From: Auanema rhodensis
Lineage: Eukaryota > Nematoda > Chromadorea > Rhabditida > Rhabditidae
Direction: 5' to 3'
Length of the DNA: 64,000 nucleotides
Assembly (NCBI GenBank): GCA_964057225.1
Contig: OZ059899.1
Span: 4,526,001 to 4,590,000 of the forward strand
Made by a program: the position numbers and the translations under genes. The notes below the pieces were generated by a model that saw only the letters and a list, made by a program, of their open reading frames with translations, had not been told where the DNA came from and ran no database searches. Within the stretch, counting starts at the first letter, position 1. Every line of letters starts with the position of its first letter. Of this stretch, positions 48,069 through 54,791 are shown in pieces.

Positions 48069-48921
48069 TCACATTTTTAACATGTAATGTAACAACTGTA
48101 GAACCATAATTAAATTGCATAGGGCGGCCAAATTCATCTAAAATTTCAATACGTATAGTATCGAGTGTTTGCTTAGTGATTGGTACATAACGAATAGGAT
48201 TAAATGTTTTGGCAATCATTTTACCAAATTCGGTGGGAGGTGGTACAGGTAAACATGCAAGTAAATTAGCTTTCACATTACCGAGAATGGAATATTCTAC
48301 AATATCACAATATATATACATTGTATTAATGTTATTTGAAAAATCAATGGGGCGCCTGGCTATTAACGTGTCGTTGATAATTTTATTCTCAAAGCCAAGA
48401 AAATATGCGAGAGCATCACCGAGTGTTGCATTCAATAATAGCCGCTTACTTGTTACAAACTCTATGCGTTGTAGTGTTTTGTTAAATCGAAACGTGGCGT
48501 CTGCCAGCATTTCCTTGACAAGTTTAGCCTCAGCTTGTCGATTATTATACCACTTTTTCACATCTTCATCTTTATCTATCAAACCCTTTATACGTGCTTC
48601 TTCCTCAGCTCCAAGAGGTTTAGTGCTGCTAGCAATAAATTGTTCTTTTCCAGCATTGATTCCGCGTATTATTTCATCACCATTTGCATAGTTACCTTTG
48701 GGCAAGTGCAGAATAAACTTTCTGTTGGAAAAACGTAGTGTATAAGAAAGATTTTCTTGTACATTTAATATCGAACACGGAAAGATTATGTCTGTCAGCC
48801 CAATGCAATATCTGTTATTGCGTAGCCTTAATGTTTCAGGTAACCTGGTAAGAAACACTGATGAGGTATTACTTTTTTCAGAGTCAACTGATGACGGCAA
48901 AGTAATGTAAAAGTCATCCAT
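48064..48921 (-). CDS. Minor capsid / penton protein (single jelly-roll)
   Basis: 285 aa. The N-terminus (DDFYITLPSSVDSEKSNTSS followed by FLTRLPETLRL and IGLTDIIFP) has the typical start of Polinton and adintovirus penton-like minor capsid proteins. These form the pentameric vertices of the shell in the family model. The central part (about 85-125) is charged and probably helical. The C-terminus returns to beta-rich sequence (PITKQTLDTIRIEILDEFGRPMQFNYGSTVVTLHV, here in two overlapping halves of the last jelly-roll strands). Intact frame, ATG start, no introns seen. Divergent from the ATPase gene across 79 bp and convergent with the zinc-finger gene. Confidence 0.85.
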   Translation of the reverse strand: MDDFYITLPSSVDSEKSNTSSVFLTRLPETLRLRNNRYCIGLTDIIFPCSILNVQENLSYTLRFSNRKFILHLPKGNYANGDEIIRGINAGKEQFIASSTKPLGAEEEARIKGLIDKDEDVKKWYNNRQAEAKLVKEMLADATFRFNKTLQRIEFVTSKRLLLNATLGDALAYFLGFENKIINDTLIARRPIDFSNNINTMYIYCDIVEYSILGNVKANLLACLPVPPPTEFGKMIAKTFNPIRYVPITKQTLDTIRIEILDEFGRPMQFNYGSTVVTLHVKNVK

Positions 48922-49000
48922 CAGAGACCACCACCTGATGCGTGCACACTAGTATAAATGAAATCATTTGCATTATAGGTACATTTACGAGTGGTTGATT
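48922..49000. promoter_or_regulatory. Divergent promoter between penton and ATPase genes
   Basis: 79 bp. TATAAAT on + (48953-48959) lies 48 bp before the ATPase ATG. Read on -, the same TATA core gives TATACTAG about 30 bp before the penton ATG. The two promoters may share one TATA element. Confidence 0.5.
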
Positions 49001-49648
49001 ATGGTTTTCAGCTTCAAACTACCCAGTCAGACAACTGTAATAGGGGCAACGCAATGTGGTAAAACTACCCTTATAAAACGTATATGTGAAAATACTGAAA
49101 AGTTTTTCAACGTCCCCATTGATAGAATATTCTGGTTCAGTCAATGTGGAGCATCGTCAGGTGTTCCATTAAATGATGAGCGTTTAATAGTTATTCAAGG
49201 ACCACCTGATCCGGATATAATAAAAGAGCAAAAGGGAGTAAACACCATACTAGTGCTGGATGATTTGATGAATTTTTTCTCATCGAATAAAGCGGCTAAA
49301 GAATTACTCAACAACATTTTTACAGTGTGGGCACATCACTGGAATTTGGCAGTGTTTAATCTTGTGCAAGCTGCATTTCAGCTAGACAGGACCAGTCGAA
49401 TTAATAGTACATATATAATACTGATGAAAAGTCATTCGGATATATTACAAATACGTAATTGTCTGCAACAATTATTTGGCCCCCGCTTTAAAAATGCTCT
49501 AGAAGCATATGATGATGCAATGTCTACACCCTATAGTCATTTACTGATTGACAACCATCCTTTAACAAATGAGAAACAGCGTATACTATCAGATATAACA
49601 GCGGAGCACCCTATTGTTTATGTAGCCAGAAATATATTCAGTGTTTAA
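49001..49648 (+). CDS. Genome-packaging ATPase (A32 / FtsK-HerA type)
   Basis: 215 aa from the first ATG (an open upstream stretch from 48968 has no ATG). Walker A is GATQCGKT (residues 15-22), very near the N-terminus as usual for this family. Walker B is ILVLDD (83-88, D87/D88). A sensor-like Asn/Gln-rich segment follows (FNLVQAAF, about residue 125). In poxviruses and other members of the PRD1-adenovirus lineage the homologous ATPase pumps DNA into the capsid, and the same role is inferred here. First gene of a tight + strand cluster: 12 bp to the next ORF, then overlaps through to the integrase. Preceded by a TATA box (48953). Confidence 0.9.
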   Translation: MVFSFKLPSQTTVIGATQCGKTTLIKRICENTEKFFNVPIDRIFWFSQCGASSGVPLNDERLIVIQGPPDPDIIKEQKGVNTILVLDDLMNFFSSNKAAKELLNNIFTVWAHHWNLAVFNLVQAAFQLDRTSRINSTYIILMKSHSDILQIRNCLQQLFGPRFKNALEAYDDAMSTPYSHLLIDNHPLTNEKQRILSDITAEHPIVYVARNIFSV

Positions 49649-49660
49649 TGTGCATGTTCA

Positions 49661-49969
49661 ATGAGTGGTCGTATTTTGTCAAATTACAACTTTTTATCTT
49701 CTTGTGCCAAAACCCCTTGTTCTGTTTCCTCATTTTCTTTTTCACAAATTGAAATTATTGTTGAAATTGTATTTAATATTGTGAAAAATAATAATTTTCT
49801 CTTAACTAACAAGGAATATAAAACCCTTTTGCCCATATCATCATTATTACGTCAAATAGCTTTGATACGCACACCCGAAAAGGCTAAAACTTTATTGGCA
49901 ACGATTTCACACAAACAATTGAAAACAATAGTTTCATGCGGAATTGCTTATTTTGGTTTTAAAAGATGA
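49661..49969 (+). CDS. Small conserved-type Polinton protein (102 aa), unknown function
   Basis: The C-terminal half (about residues 50-102) is helical and Lys/Leu-rich, with the pattern PISSLLRQIALIRTPEKAK followed by LLATISHKQLKTIVSC. I associate this pattern with a short ORF commonly placed between ATPase and integrase genes of animal Polintons (from memory, not aligned). No membrane segment or zinc motif. Starts 12 bp after the ATPase stop, and its TGA overlaps the next ATG by 4 bp (ATGA, 49966-49969), suggesting coupled translation from one mRNA. Basic enough to bind nucleic acid, but no function is assigned. Confidence 0.65.
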   Translation: MSGRILSNYNFLSSCAKTPCSVSSFSFSQIEIIVEIVFNIVKNNNFLLTNKEYKTLLPISSLLRQIALIRTPEKAKTLLATISHKQLKTIVSCGIAYFGFKR

Positions 49970-50703
49970 AACTCAATCATAAATATCGTCTAATCCCTGT
50001 TGATGATGAAACGCTGAATATAGACAAGTTTGATGCTGAATTGAAGCTCTTACGAGAGAATAAATCTATACCCGATTATAAAAAGGCTGAACTATACGAA
50101 GACTTGATTACCCGTCTCAAAAACTATAGAGAAAGCATAGATGCGCCTATATCAGTACAAGTGGAAAATGCTGATCCACCATTATTGCCAGAATACAAGC
50201 TGCCACGAAAGTATAACGATCTGTGGGAAAGATTTCCAGAGGTGCGTACAAACAAAAATAACCAACTTGTGATTAATAATGAGCCCGTACCAAACACAAA
50301 TATTACAAAAATTTTGGATTTTGTACTGGATAAAACAAAGACGGAACCCAATGGATTCTCAGTATTAGCCAAATTCTTAGCCAGTAATGGGGTCTCTAGC
50401 CCTAACAAGAAGGCAAAAAATGTAGAGCCTGCCGTCAGTAACAAGGATTCAGTTGATCCCGTGCCTACATCCACATCGGCTGTCACAGACTTGGATGCTA
50501 CTATTAATATATTACCTAGAACACCACGTCATCGTAAGGCTGTTATTCGATATTCACCCTCTCCGCGTCGTACATTCAAATCCAAAGCTATAAATAAAAA
50601 GGCAAAACCCGCTGACACTGGTGAATCATATTACACACCTCAGGCGGGAGAAACACAGAATGGCAAAGGACGTAAACGATTCTACATTAGATTATGGAAG
50701 TAA
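49966..50703 (+). CDS. Charged Polinton structural-type protein (245 aa), unknown function
   Basis: Residues 1-55 are charged and helical (possible coiled coil). About 65-80 hold PLLPEYKLPRKYNDLWERFP. About 95-130 are a folded-looking block. 135-175 are Ser/Thr/Pro/Asn-rich linker. 185-220 are strongly basic (PRTPRHRKAVIRYSPSPRR). The end is aromatic/basic (GKGRKRFYIRLWK). The family resembles the uncharacterised protein that follows the 102-aa ORF in many animal Polintons. The first 4 bp overlap the previous gene and the last 44 bp overlap the integrase start in another frame. The basic tail could bind DNA in a particle (inference). Confidence 0.65.
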   Translation: MKLNHKYRLIPVDDETLNIDKFDAELKLLRENKSIPDYKKAELYEDLITRLKNYRESIDAPISVQVENADPPLLPEYKLPRKYNDLWERFPEVRTNKNNQLVINNEPVPNTNITKILDFVLDKTKTEPNGFSVLAKFLASNGVSSPNKKAKNVEPAVSNKDSVDPVPTSTSAVTDLDATINILPRTPRHRKAVIRYSPSPRRTFKSKAINKKAKPADTGESYYTPQAGETQNGKGRKRFYIRLWK

Positions 50704-51727
50704 TGTTTTGGAGAACATTTATTATAATATTAAGCATCCAGCTTCTTATACGTCTGCCAAAAATCTATTATTGGAAGCGCGAAAGCATGGCATTGCAAAA
50801 GCACAAGTTGAAAGTTTTTTGCAAGACTCTGAAACTTTTACACGTCATAAACCAACCAGACTGCATATGCAGACTAAAAAGACTAGAGGCTGTGGTCGAT
50901 TCCTAACAATGCAAGCAGATTTGGTTGATATGCAAAAATATAAAAAATCAAATGACGGCTATGCTTACATGTTGACCATGATTGATGTTTATACACGCAT
51001 GTTATATGTTAGGCCTTTGAAAACTAAAGGTGGTTTAGAGGTTGCTACTGCATTTGAAAATGTATTCAAGGATTTTATACCAATCCAACTAATAACGGAT
51101 AACGGTGCAGAGTTTTATAATAGTCATTGTGAAAAACTATTCAAAAAATTTGCCATACTGCATGGATCAACAAGTTCACCACAAAAGGCGGCAATGGTGG
51201 AGCGAGCAAATAGAACTTTAAAAACGCGCATGATGAAATATCTCTATTACAAGAATAATCATCGATGGATTGATATACTAGATGACTTGGTCGAAGGAAT
51301 AAACAAATCTTATAATCGGTCGATTAAAATGCGCCCCGTAGATGTTACAGCAAATATATTCGTTGAAGAATATGCACCAGCTGTTCGCAACCGATTCAAA
51401 ATTGGTGATAATGTTCGCATAAGCAAGAACAGGCGTACTTTTGAAAAAAGTTACGAGTCTGGATATACAATGGAACTATTCACAATTGATGAGATTGTAG
51501 CCGGGAACCCAACCGTGTATAAACTTGTAGATTATAATGGTGAACGTATAAAGGGAATATTCTATGAGCCTGAACTTGTGTTGGCTACTAATAAAAGCAA
51601 CCAGTACTATATTGAGAAAGTTTTGAAAGAGCGTACACGAAATGGTAAACGCCAAGTATTTGTAAAATGGAGTGGCTATCCCGACAACTTTAATGAATGG
51701 ATAGATGCAGAAAATTTAAATGTATAA
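50660..51727 (+). CDS. int: DDE integrase with C-terminal chromodomain
   Basis: 355 aa from the first ATG, overlapping the preceding ORF by 44 bp. Retroviral-type rve core with catalytic residues D87 (QADLVDM), D147 (ITDNGAEF) and E181 (MVERANRTLK). It joins element ends to target DNA and makes the 6-bp duplication seen at both ends. Residues about 240-310 form an SH3-like DNA-binding part (FKIGDNVRI). Residues about 314-353 are a chromodomain (YYIEKVLKERTRNGKRQ then VFVKWSGYPDNFNEW) with the aromatic residues that form the methyl-lysine cage. Chromodomain integrases of other elements direct insertion to heterochromatin, and this copy lies in satellite DNA, which fits. All catalytic residues are present. 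Confidence 0.93.
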   Translation: MAKDVNDSTLDYGSNVLENIYYNIKHPASYTSAKNLLLEARKHGIAKAQVESFLQDSETFTRHKPTRLHMQTKKTRGCGRFLTMQADLVDMQKYKKSNDGYAYMLTMIDVYTRMLYVRPLKTKGGLEVATAFENVFKDFIPIQLITDNGAEFYNSHCEKLFKKFAILHGSTSSPQKAAMVERANRTLKTRMMKYLYYKNNHRWIDILDDLVEGINKSYNRSIKMRPVDVTANIFVEEYAPAVRNRFKIGDNVRISKNRRTFEKSYESGYTMELFTIDEIVAGNPTVYKLVDYNGERIKGIFYEPELVLATNKSNQYYIEKVLKERTRNGKRQVFVKWSGYPDNFNEWIDAENLNV

Positions 51728-51760
51728 TTTTTCACTGTTGTTGTAAACAATTGTATTAAT

Positions 51761-51775
51761 AATAAATGATTTATT
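51761..51775. terminator. Back-to-back polyadenylation signals (integrase + and right-end genes -)
   Basis: AATAAA on + at 51761-51766 lies 34 bp after the integrase stop. AATAAA on - at 51770-51775 overlaps the TAA of the candidate small membrane ORF and would also serve the spliced zinc-protein gene upstream on that strand. Confidence 0.55.
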
Positions 51776-52002
51776 TGATCAATCGTTCATATTGTAACAA
51801 TAAAAACCAGCAAAACATAAAAGCCAAGACAATGATATAACCTATAATTATAAACTGATTAATATTTAAATTTTTAATGCTTACCAGTTGGTTAGAGAGT
51901 CGGCTGTTGATGGATAATTTCAAACTTCGAAAGCTGGAAAAAAAAAAATGTTACGGCTAAGAAAATTTAAATATAACATAACAAAATCAACCAACTGTCC
52001 AT
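51771..52002 (-). CDS. Candidate spliced small membrane protein (57 aa)
   Basis: Tentative. An 11-nt first exon (52002-51992, ATG GAC AGT TG) joins by a 58-nt GT-AG intron (51934-51991, ending in a polypyrimidine run and CCAG) to a second exon 51933-51771. The joined frame ends in a hydrophobic segment of about 20 residues (FIIIGYIIVLAFMFCWFLLL) and a short charged tail (QYERLIK). A further 43-nt GT-AG intron could be removed from exon 2; the product would still end in a hydrophobic tail but shift frame. The ORF may instead be an alternative 3' part of the adjacent zinc-protein transcript. Unknown family. The hydrophobic tail is clear, the gene model is not. Confidence 0.3.
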
Positions 52003-52025
52003 TAAACAGTTTGTGCTTGTTGTAG

Positions 52026-52619
52026 TCAAAACGATGGATCAAAACGGATAAGCATATTCAAGTTGAGCGCCTGTTGACTTAATTTAAAGTAGAACACATT
52101 CTGCTTATAACCAAAAGACTTGACAGTTGACTCATCAGTATAAATGGCAATGTAACCCATATTATTCAACAATTGTTTTGATGACATGCTAGAATAGGAA
52201 CGCATCTGTAAAAGAAAAAATAATAATTAGAATTAATAATTTTATAATCTCACATTGATTGTTGAATTTTCAGGTTTATAATGACGGAAAACTTTTAAAA
52301 GCCCTAAGGCATCATTCCTCGCTCTACACTTGACACAGAGGCTGAAACAGTGGTACTCGTCTACGACTTGCAATGTATCCCTACAAGTTTTGCAGAGACA
52401 TATTGGTCTCATAACTACAGGCTGTTGTGGAGAGCTATCCTTTGAGATTTGTACCTGCTTTTTTGGTGTGTCTAAACAAAAAATAATTAATAACAAAAAT
52501 AAAACCTTACCAAAGAATGTGGCAGCAAAGTTGGGTCCTGGTGTGGGTGGTCTTGGAACATCCGGTTCCGGTGTCGAAGGTACAATATTCTCTACATCAA
52601 CAAGAGCGGAACGCTTCAT
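52026..52619 (-). CDS. Spliced zinc-binding protein (168 aa), unknown function
   Basis: Three exons on the - strand: 52619-52511, 52471-52254 and 52205-52026, joined by GT-AG introns of 39 and 48 nt. The total is 507 nt in one frame with an ATG start and TGA stop. Residues 1-36 are Pro/acid-rich (VPSTPEPDVPRPPTP, probably disordered). Residues 61-85 hold C61-x-C63-x2-C66 and H77-C78-x3-C82-x2-C85, a likely zinc-binding fold. The third exon (110-168) is an uncharacterised mixed segment. The first intron is short and divisible by three, so an unspliced form adding 13 hydrophobic residues is also possible. A TATA box lies about 255 bp upstream (52874), leaving a leader that contains 30-bp repeats. 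I do not recognise the family. Confidence 0.6.
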
Positions 52620-52716
52620 GTTTGTAGCCCAATTGGAGGCTTTTCCTAAACAACAACGAACTTTTACGTCTAGGGTCCAAGTAGAGTAGAGGAAAGTCCT
52701 AGCAGCAGTCTGTTGA

Positions 52717-52841
52717 CGTTGGATCAGATCGTCGGCTTGTTGGCAGAGGTGGATCGGCGAGAAGACTTGGTGGCGGAGCTGGATCGGAGAGTAGACTTGT
52801 TGACAGAGCTGGATCGTAGAGTCGACTTGTTGGCGGAGCTG
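52717..52841. repeat. 30-bp tandem repeat in the leader of the zinc-protein gene
   Basis: Three full units (52741-52770, 52771-52800, 52801-52830) with partial units on both sides, each containing GAGCTGGATCG and AGACTTG. Both strands are open across it, giving repetitive ORFs (LLAELDRRVD on +, Ser-rich on -), but neither has an ATG in a sensible context. It most likely lies in the 5' leader of the - strand transcript. Confidence 0.75.
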
Positions 52842-52873
52842 AAATGCAAATTTCGGTCTAAAAAATTTTGCCA

Positions 52874-52882
52874 CCTTTTATA
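52874..52882 (-). promoter_or_regulatory. TATA box of the right-end - strand gene
   Basis: TATAAAAGG on the - strand, an optimal TATA match. Start of transcription is expected near 52850, just before the 30-bp repeats. The first ATG downstream on that strand is 52619. Confidence 0.6.
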
Positions 52883-53594
52883 CAAACTTTGTTGTAAAGC
52901 TCTACCCACTCCGCCTCTTTCACAAAACAGTTGACTGCTGTATGCGGCTTTTCTATTTGTTATATATTACAACAAATATATGCATTTATACATTAATTAG
53001 CAGTTTGTTGCGCAAACAGCTGCCAAATGCGCTAAAATACACCGATTGCGCCAACAGTTGCCGGATTAACAACCTGTAAACTATCCGTTTATTAATTACT
53101 TGTTACAGCATTCGATTTCGTAAATCCAAATATTTAACAATAATTCAACTCATTTGTGACAAGTCCTTATACAATAACAACTGTCAGCCAAAATTGTGGA
53201 ATATTACAATAGGATCGTTTAATATTGTATTCATATTCTTATTATAACAGCTGTGGTACACTCTTATTTTTATAGTTTAGGAAACACTAATTCAAAATGT
53301 TGGATCCTTCTGAGGAAACGCAGGATTGTTGCGAAAAACAGACTTGTACACATCCGATTACAAGTACAACATTTCCAGACACTTTGTAAAAAAGAAACTC
53401 TTACAAAATGTTAACACATGTTCTAATTTTAAATGAAAATTTATTGTTCAATAAATATATTACGAAACATTTATTCTATTCTTGAACATAGTTATGAAAT
53501 ACATTAGCTATCAGAACATTTATAAACTATTAGGGCTACAACAACAATTACTTTAAAGTAACATTTTGGATGCTAAAAAGTTTGAAAATATTCG
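52883..53594. other. Right subterminal non-coding region
   Basis: No supported gene. It holds CAGCTG/CAACAGTTG-type motifs (52925-53070, 53180-53260) resembling those near 38950-39040. A 30-codon ORF on + (53297-53389), Cys-containing, is followed by AATAAA at 53450. It is too short to call. Confidence 0.5.
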
Positions 53595-53731
53595 TATATA
53601 CTCATGACCCCTTGGCATAGTAAGTATTCTTTAGCGTTATGGGTACATGTGGTGTACAGCTATTTATCATATTTTTATGAACACAACTTTTGCCATGTGG
53701 TACATGTGTAGTGCACCTGTTTTAACGATCT

Positions 53732-53810
53732 TATCGAATTAACCTTCGATATGTGTTTCATTAAATTTAGTTTAAATATTTATTACTTCTTATCGAATTA
53801 ACCTTCGATA
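53732..53810. repeat. Subterminal iterons, right: TATCGAA-N6-TTCGATA x 2
   Basis: Two copies of the 20-bp inverted repeat, at 53732-53751 and 53791-53810, against seven at the left end. They lie in the inner part of the right TIR. Confidence 0.85.
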
Positions 53811-54213
53811 TGAGTTCCATTGATTAACCCATAAGAGGTACGCTGAACATATTGATTACCTTTTAAAAATATTTAAATAAATAAAAAACAATATATATGA
53901 GAAATAATTTATTCAGTTTTAAACATACAATTAAAAAATATATAAATATTAAAATACATTTAAAAAGAAATATTATTAAAAACACATTTAAAAAGAAATA
54001 TTATTAAAAACACATTTAAAAAGAAACAATTAAATAATAATATTTACAAATACAATTTAAAATATATATAAATATTAAAAATACATTTAAAAAGAAATAA
54101 GTTTAAAAATATTTACAAATACAATTAACAAATATATAAATAATAAAAATTCATTTAAAATAATACATTAAAAAATAATTTTAAAAAAAAAAATCGTGCA
54201 TTTTGATCCATGC

Positions 54214-54231
54214 GCAGGCTCGAGAGCCTGC
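54214..54231. repeat. GC-rich palindrome in right TIR
   Basis: GCAGGCTC-GA-GAGCCTGC, the inverted-repeat partner of 37698-37715, conserved although neighbouring TIR sequence has drifted. Confidence 0.8.
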
Positions 54232-54240
54232 CTCGGGAGG

Positions 54241-54350
54241 AAAAGTATATTTTTGACAGCTGACGCCGAAAATATGATTTTGACAGCTGACGCCCCCAAA
54301 AGTATGATTTTAGCAGCTGACGCCCTCAAAAGTATGTTTTTAGCAACTGT
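54241..54350. repeat. Terminal tandem repeat with CAGCTG (right, 4 units)
   Basis: Inverted counterpart of 37553-37690, with units reading TTTGACAGCTGACGCC on the + strand. It has one unit fewer than the left end, which shows replication slippage or unequal exchange since the two arms were last equalised. Confidence 0.85.
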
Positions 54351-54389
54351 TTGGGGGCGTGGTTAGTAAATTCGGCATGGCTCTCTACT

Positions 54390-54395
54390 AGCGTT
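54390..54395. repeat. Target site duplication, right copy (AGCGTT)
   Basis: This pairs with 37507-37512. The satellite continues from here with TCTCAATG as in every other monomer. Confidence 0.95.
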
Positions 54396-54791
54396 TCTCA
54401 ATGTAGTATAGTGCATTCGATGCGGATTTTTAAGCTGCGTCGATCTGTGTTATCAGATTTGCGCTAGCTTAAAAATGCACCGAGATATCAACTGATATAT
54501 GTTCACACTTATATCCTCGATTTTCACCCTGAAGAATTAATTTTTTCGTTGAATAACATTGTCCATCGTCTTTGCCTTGAAAAAAGGAATCTAGAAGCAT
54601 CTACTTTTTGCTAAATTATTTTGAAATTTTTCGAAAAAATTTTTGTCAAAATGTTTTTGGAAGCAATGTTGAGTGTACATGGAAACTCAACATACACTAA
54701 TGCATCATTTTTCAAACGATCATAACTGATTTTTGTATTAAGCGTTTCTCAATGTAGTATAGTGCATTCGATGCGGATTTTTAAGCTGCGT

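Larger units (their letters stand above)
37513..54389. mobile_element. Polinton/Maverick DNA transposon, complete (16,877 bp)
   Basis: A complete virus-like transposon. Its termini are AGTAGAGAG and CTCTCTACT (Polintons start AG and end CT). It has long TIRs, a 6-bp target duplication, and a length within the usual 15-20 kb. It encodes every hallmark protein: protein-primed PolB, retroviral-type integrase with chromodomain, adenain-like protease, A32-like ATPase, and the major and minor jelly-roll capsid proteins. No reading frame is broken, so it may be recently inserted and potentially autonomous (inference). Its base composition and gene content contrast sharply with the satellite on both sides. 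Whether it ever makes particles cannot be told from sequence. Confidence 0.97.
53595..54389. repeat. Right terminal inverted repeat (TIR)
   Basis: Reverse complement partner of 37513-38630, about 795 bp. From outside inward it holds the CTCTCTACT terminus, the CAGCTG tandem units, a GC-rich palindrome, an AT-rich stretch, two TATCGAA/TTCGATA inverted repeats and the inner block with CATGACCCCTTGGCATAG. Similarity to the left arm ends near 53595. Confidence 0.9.

Noticed and set aside
48209-48691. 160-codon + strand ORF opposite the penton gene
   Set aside because: Antisense shadow with no recognisable features; the - strand ORF has the penton signature.
52330-52689. 119-codon + strand ORF
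   Set aside because: Antisense to the spliced zinc-protein gene, which has splice sites, TATA and polyA signals.
52713-52934. + strand ORF with LLAELDRRVD repeats (coiled-coil-like)
   Set aside because: No ATG start. The peptide periodicity comes from the 30-bp DNA repeat, and all frames are open there.
53297-53389. 30-codon ORF followed by AATAAA
   Set aside because: Too short, with no family or clear promoter; kept only as a note in the region description.
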